DNA of 64,000 nucleotides from NCBI RefSeq assembly GCF_020037125.1, contig NZ_JAIQDG010000035.1, positions 1 through 64,000 on the forward strand, in the 5' to 3' direction. Source of the stretch: Myxococcus sp. RHSTA-1-4 (GTDB lineage Bacteria > Myxococcota > Myxococcia > Myxococcales > Myxococcaceae). The notes under the pieces are model-generated. The model worked only from the letters and a program-made list of their open reading frames with translations, did no database searches and was not told the origin of the DNA. The number at the start of each line of letters is the position of its first letter. The stretch's first letter is position 1. Shown piece by piece: positions 60,794 to 64,000 of this stretch. Position numbers and translations under genes: made by a program.

Positions 60794-63676
60794 TCACTGG
60801 CCGTCGAGCCGGCCGTCCAGGTTCCGGTCGAGCGCGATGCGCAGGCCGGAGCCCGGCGGAACGGCGGTGAAGGTCACCTCCTGGCCCGCGGTGTTCGCCA
60901 GGGCGCGGAGGGCCGTGGTGGTGATGTTGGCGGTGCCGTCGTCGGGCTTCCACGTCCCGGCGGTGCGGTCGTAGAGGAAGCCCTTCGCCTTGCCAGCGAC
61001 AACCGTCTTGGCCACCAGGTCGGCCTCGTAGGTGTTGCCACCGAGGATCTTCGACGCGAACGGCGCCCGCGCGCGCGCGATGAGCAGGTCGATGCGCGGG
61101 CCCACGGCGGCGGCGTTGGTGTTGGTGAGGGTGACCTGCTGGCCGACGATGGGCGCCAGGTCGGTATCGGCCGCGAGCATGAAGGCCTCCACGTTGCGGC
61201 GCTGGGTGGAGTTCTCGAAGCCGACCAGCGGACCACCGATGCTGGTGTTGGAGAACACGATGGCGCTGAAGAAGCGGAACAGGGTGTCCACCGCGCCGTC
61301 GTTCGTGAAGCCGAAGCCGCGGATCTGATCTCCCATCGGTCCCGACTCGGGGTCCTTGAAGAACCGGCTGTCCGGGAAGCCGAACATGCCGACCTTCGTG
61401 TACATGTTCCGCACGTGGGGAATCTTGATGATCTGCGTGATGCCCTCGAAGCTTCCCTTGCCGTCCGTGCCGAAGAAGCCCTGCGCCCCGTCGATGGTGT
61501 GGCAGCCGTTGCAGTTGAAGCCGTTGTCATCGCCAATCGCGAGGCCGTCCACGCGGCGGCTGCCGAAGTAGAAGTCCTTGCCGGCCTGCTGCGAGGCGGT
61601 GAGCGTGTTGTCCAGCCGGCGGACGGGGTTCGGCGGCAGCTGCACCTGGAGCTGGAAGGCGGTGAACTTGTCCATCTCCGCCTCGGTCGGCATGGACGCG
61701 CGGCCCAGCAGCCCCTCGAAAGCGACGATGAAGTTCTTGAACGACAGCTCCTCGTTGTACGGGTCGCTGCCGAAGAAGCCGCTCGAGCGGTCCCCGCGCC
61801 AGTGCATGGCGCCCTGGTGGGTCATGCCGCGCAGGGTCTGCGTCGTCATGGGGCCCTTCATGGGGTGGAAGGAGTGCTGGTCGCCGGTACCGTTGACGTC
61901 CGAGCCCGGGTGGCCGGTGAAGACGCGGAACGCGCCAATCTCGAGGTCGCTGGCGAGGCGCAGCTCGATGGGGTTGTTGGACACCTCGTCGTCCGGGTTG
62001 CCCAGGTCCCAGGCGAGCTCGTCCTTGTCGCCGAAGATGTGGCAGCTGGCGCAGGACGACTCGCCGTTGGCGGAGGAGAAGTTGGCGTCATAGAGGAACG
62101 GACGGCCCTGCACCACGGAGGCCGGCTCCGGGTTGTAGAGCGGCGCCGCGTCCACCTGCGCCTTGGTGGCCAGGTCGATGACCTTCACCGCGTTGTCGAA
62201 GCGGGTCATCACGTAGAGGCGGTTGCGCGCCTCGTCCAGCACCAGGCCGCTGGGGCCACCGCCGGTGACGGGGATGTGGTTGGCGCTCGCCGTGCGGGGG
62301 TCGAAGGTGTTGGCCTCCAGCGCCGCGGTGTCGAAGACGCCGACCTTGCTGGAGCTGAACGCGGCCACGTACAGCTTCGCGCCGTTGCTCGACACCACCA
62401 TGTCCGTGGGGGTGGAGAGGCTGTGGTTCTTGGCCGTGGGGTCGAAGCCGGGCTTCCCGGCCAGCTTCGAGTAGTCGATGTGCTTGTTGAGGTGACGGGG
62501 GGAGACCGCGCCGCCGGCGATGACGGTGATGCGCATCTTCGCCAGGTTGCCCTGCACCGTGCTGCCGCCGAACACGCCCGGGCCCTCGAAGCGCGTCAGG
62601 TTGTTGGCGTCGCTGTTGGAGACGTACAGCGTGCCCGTCTTCGGGTTGGTGGCCAGGTTGAACAGGGAGGTGCCGACGCCCGTGTAGAAGGCCGTCTCGG
62701 TGAGGCGGTCCGCGTCGATGGCGAAGACGTCCTTGTCCGGCAGGCGCAGACGCACGGCGTTGTTCCAGTTGCGGCCGAGCGTGTCCTCCCAGCGCCCGGT
62801 GTTGTTGTTCCACTTGACGATGAGCCCCGTCTCCGGCGCCTTGGCGCCCGCGGCGTTCGTGCTCGGCCCGGGCAGGCCGCCCGGCATGAGGTTGTTCCCC
62901 CACGGGTAGGTGTCGGGGAAGGAGAAACACGGGATGTTCTCGTAGAAGCCGTCGCAGACGCTGTCCAGGTTGAGGGTGGTCGTCTGGTTGCCGGACTGGG
63001 CAATGGCCGCATAGACGGTCTTCTTGTCCGGGCTGACGGCGAGGCCGCGCGGCGTGTCGCCGAAGAGCGTCACGATGCGCAGGGGCGTGCCGCCCAGGGT
63101 GGTGCCCAGGGACGCCGGGTTGAAGACCCAGACGTCCGCGCGGCCCACGCTCGGCGTGGTCAGCTGCGGGTCACCCGCGCCGGGGACGCTGGCGATGGAC
63201 GGGTCCGTGCGATGTTGGCCGCGGTGCGCCGTGGTGATGAAGGCATATCCGTTGGTGCCGGCGAAGACGATGTCGCGCGGCTCATCGCCGACGAGCAGCG
63301 TGCGCACCACGCGCGGCGTCTCGCTGAGGCTCACCACGCTGACGCTGTCCGACAGGTGGTTGACCACCCAGACTTCCGTGTTGCTGCGCGCCGCGACGGC
63401 GACGGGCTCCATGCCCACCGGGACCTCGGCGATGAGCGACAGGCCCGAGCTGGTGATGGAGAAGACCTCCAGCCGGTTGTCCGGGGTGTTGACGGCGAAG
63501 AGCTTCGTTCCATCCGGAGACATCGCGAGCGGGCGTACGTGCCCGCTGTCGAACTCGATGAACGTGGGGGTCTGCGCGGCGGCGGTGAATGACACCAACG
63601 ACGCGACGGCGACGCACAACGAAGCGGCTCGAGCGCGCCAACGGCTCAGGCTCGCGCCCACTGGCTGGATACCCAT
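60794..63676 (-). CDS. Exported beta-propeller / di-haem cytochrome c (CcP-MauG-like) fusion
   Basis: 960 residues with a signal peptide (LCVAVASLVSFTAAAQ). Residues about 35-500 form YncE-like propeller blades (HVRPLAMSPDGTKLFAVNTP, SVVSLSE, PRDIVFAGTNGYAFITT). The C-terminal half has two c-type haem motifs, CASCH and CNGCH, in a cytochrome-c-peroxidase/MauG-like layout (ANGESSCASCHIFGDKDELA, DDNGFNCNGCHTIDGAQGFF). Periplasmic or surface electron transfer or oxidation is inferred; the substrate is unknown. ATG 63676 is supported by the signal peptide and a GGAGGA six bases upstream on the minus strand. Confidence 0.88.
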   Translation of the reverse strand: MGIQPVGASLSRWRARAASLCVAVASLVSFTAAAQTPTFIEFDSGHVRPLAMSPDGTKLFAVNTPDNRLEVFSITSSGLSLIAEVPVGMEPVAVAARSNTEVWVVNHLSDSVSVVSLSETPRVVRTLLVGDEPRDIVFAGTNGYAFITTAHRGQHRTDPSIASVPGAGDPQLTTPSVGRADVWVFNPASLGTTLGGTPLRIVTLFGDTPRGLAVSPDKKTVYAAIAQSGNQTTTLNLDSVCDGFYENIPCFSFPDTYPWGNNLMPGGLPGPSTNAAGAKAPETGLIVKWNNNTGRWEDTLGRNWNNAVRLRLPDKDVFAIDADRLTETAFYTGVGTSLFNLATNPKTGTLYVSNSDANNLTRFEGPGVFGGSTVQGNLAKMRITVIAGGAVSPRHLNKHIDYSKLAGKPGFDPTAKNHSLSTPTDMVVSSNGAKLYVAAFSSSKVGVFDTAALEANTFDPRTASANHIPVTGGGPSGLVLDEARNRLYVMTRFDNAVKVIDLATKAQVDAAPLYNPEPASVVQGRPFLYDANFSSANGESSCASCHIFGDKDELAWDLGNPDDEVSNNPIELRLASDLEIGAFRVFTGHPGSDVNGTGDQHSFHPMKGPMTTQTLRGMTHQGAMHWRGDRSSGFFGSDPYNEELSFKNFIVAFEGLLGRASMPTEAEMDKFTAFQLQVQLPPNPVRRLDNTLTASQQAGKDFYFGSRRVDGLAIGDDNGFNCNGCHTIDGAQGFFGTDGKGSFEGITQIIKIPHVRNMYTKVGMFGFPDSRFFKDPESGPMGDQIRGFGFTNDGAVDTLFRFFSAIVFSNTSIGGPLVGFENSTQRRNVEAFMLAADTDLAPIVGQQVTLTNTNAAAVGPRIDLLIARARAPFASKILGGNTYEADLVAKTVVAGKAKGFLYDRTAGTWKPDDGTANITTTALRALANTAGQEVTFTAVPPGSGLRIALDRNLDGRLDGQ

Positions 63677-63895
63677 GTGTGGTCCTCCTCAGGCTGGGGA
63701 ATCGTTGCAGTCCGAACCGCAACGGACGGGGAGTACCAAGCCGCGCCGCGACATCGCCCCCACCGAAGGGAGGGGGACGCCCCCTCCCGCACGCGAAACT
63801 TCATGTCGACGCAATGCGCCATGTCCATGGCGCGCCGCGTTGAAACCTCAGCAACACTTGTTTTCCGCGCAAGAAGGGCAAGACGCCAGGAGTCC
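63677..63895. other. Intergenic region between divergent genes
   Basis: No gene is supported here. The part around 63840-63880 is less GC-rich (CAGCAACACTTGTTTTCC) and may hold promoters for the two divergent genes. I see no clear -35/-10 pair, riboswitch or long dyad. Confidence 0.4.
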
Positions 63896-63910
63896 GTGCT
63901 CTACTGGGCA

Positions 63911-64000
63911 ATGCAATCGGCCGCAGGGGAACGTGCCAATGCCGAGCCTTCGAAACGCAACGGGACGTCGTCGTGCGTCATCACCTTCCCCGAGGAGCGC
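63911..64000 (+). CDS. 5' fragment of a gene cut by the window edge
   Basis: ATG 63911 (or an in-frame GTG at 63896 with CCAGGAG just before it) opens a frame that stays open for 30 codons to the end: MQSAAGERANAEPSKRNGTS then SCVITFPEER. Codon third positions are GC-rich. Too little is present to name a family. The SSCVITFPEERRV-like end could be the start of a regulatory domain, but this is only an impression. Confidence 0.4.
   Translation, partial: MQSAAGERANAEPSKRNGTSSCVITFPEER

Overview
The window is very GC-rich bacterial chromosome and reads as a myxobacterium of the Myxococcaceae (Myxococcus, Corallococcus or Pyxidicoccus type). The support is two proteins with MYXO-CTERM sorting tails, several large hybrid histidine kinases, a degenerate Ser/Thr kinase with PEGA domains, DUF4388 and MshEN proteins, many lipoproteins, and a LexA box matching the motif I recall for Myxococcus LexA. 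No rRNA, tRNA, CRISPR array, transposase or integrase was found.

Layout. 1-4.4 kb: a small Gly-rich ORF, a TPR-CHAT caspase-like protein tail-to-tail with an EACC1-like membrane protein, and a broken MOSC gene. 4.4-15.2 kb: mostly housekeeping (phosphodiesterase-type phosphatase, thioesterase, glpX, SRPBCC protein, an ADP-ribosylglycohydrolase-like protein, eno, surE, nlpD, a CsgG-domain barrel protein, a TPR lipoprotein). 15.2-22.3 kb: lexA with its own operator, then a divergent signalling run (REC-GAF-PAS-HK-REC-REC-degenerate GGDEF hybrid, a membrane histidine kinase, a FecR-type protein). 22.3-32.8 kb: a promoter, a cyclic-di-GMP-I (GEMM) riboswitch and four large exported proteins forming one probable operon. 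32.8-42.6 kb: REC-DUF4388, VOC, MshEN, poly-HAMP hybrid kinase, pseudokinase, HtrA-like protease, agmatinase/arginase.

42.6-51.8 kb is the most unusual region. An AT-rich leader with nested dyads precedes eleven tightly packed genes: five tandem L7/L12-like domains, a TPR protein, at least six divergent copies of one unrecognised family (N-terminal helix with an A-x-A-x-A-Q-x-x-L-D signature, central G-F-x-P-x-F-Y block, C-terminal K-Y...S-S/L...P-P-P block), a coiled-coil protein and three PASTA-domain proteins. None shows a signal peptide or membrane segment. I do not recognise this as a described system and propose it as the main candidate for a new supramolecular assembly.

51.8-64 kb: a DUF5694-type lipoprotein, a quinone reductase, yacG with a PHP phosphatase and a UPF0104 membrane protein, an OmlA-like lipoprotein, an RHH regulator coupled to a 57-residue ORF, a yybP-ykoY (Mn2+) riboswitch in front of a GDT1-type exporter, a TonB-dependent receptor with a Cys-rich lipoprotein, and a beta-propeller/di-haem cytochrome. 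Cyclic-di-GMP recurs at three points (degenerate GGDEF, GEMM riboswitch, MshEN protein), which suggests but does not prove a shared regulatory theme.
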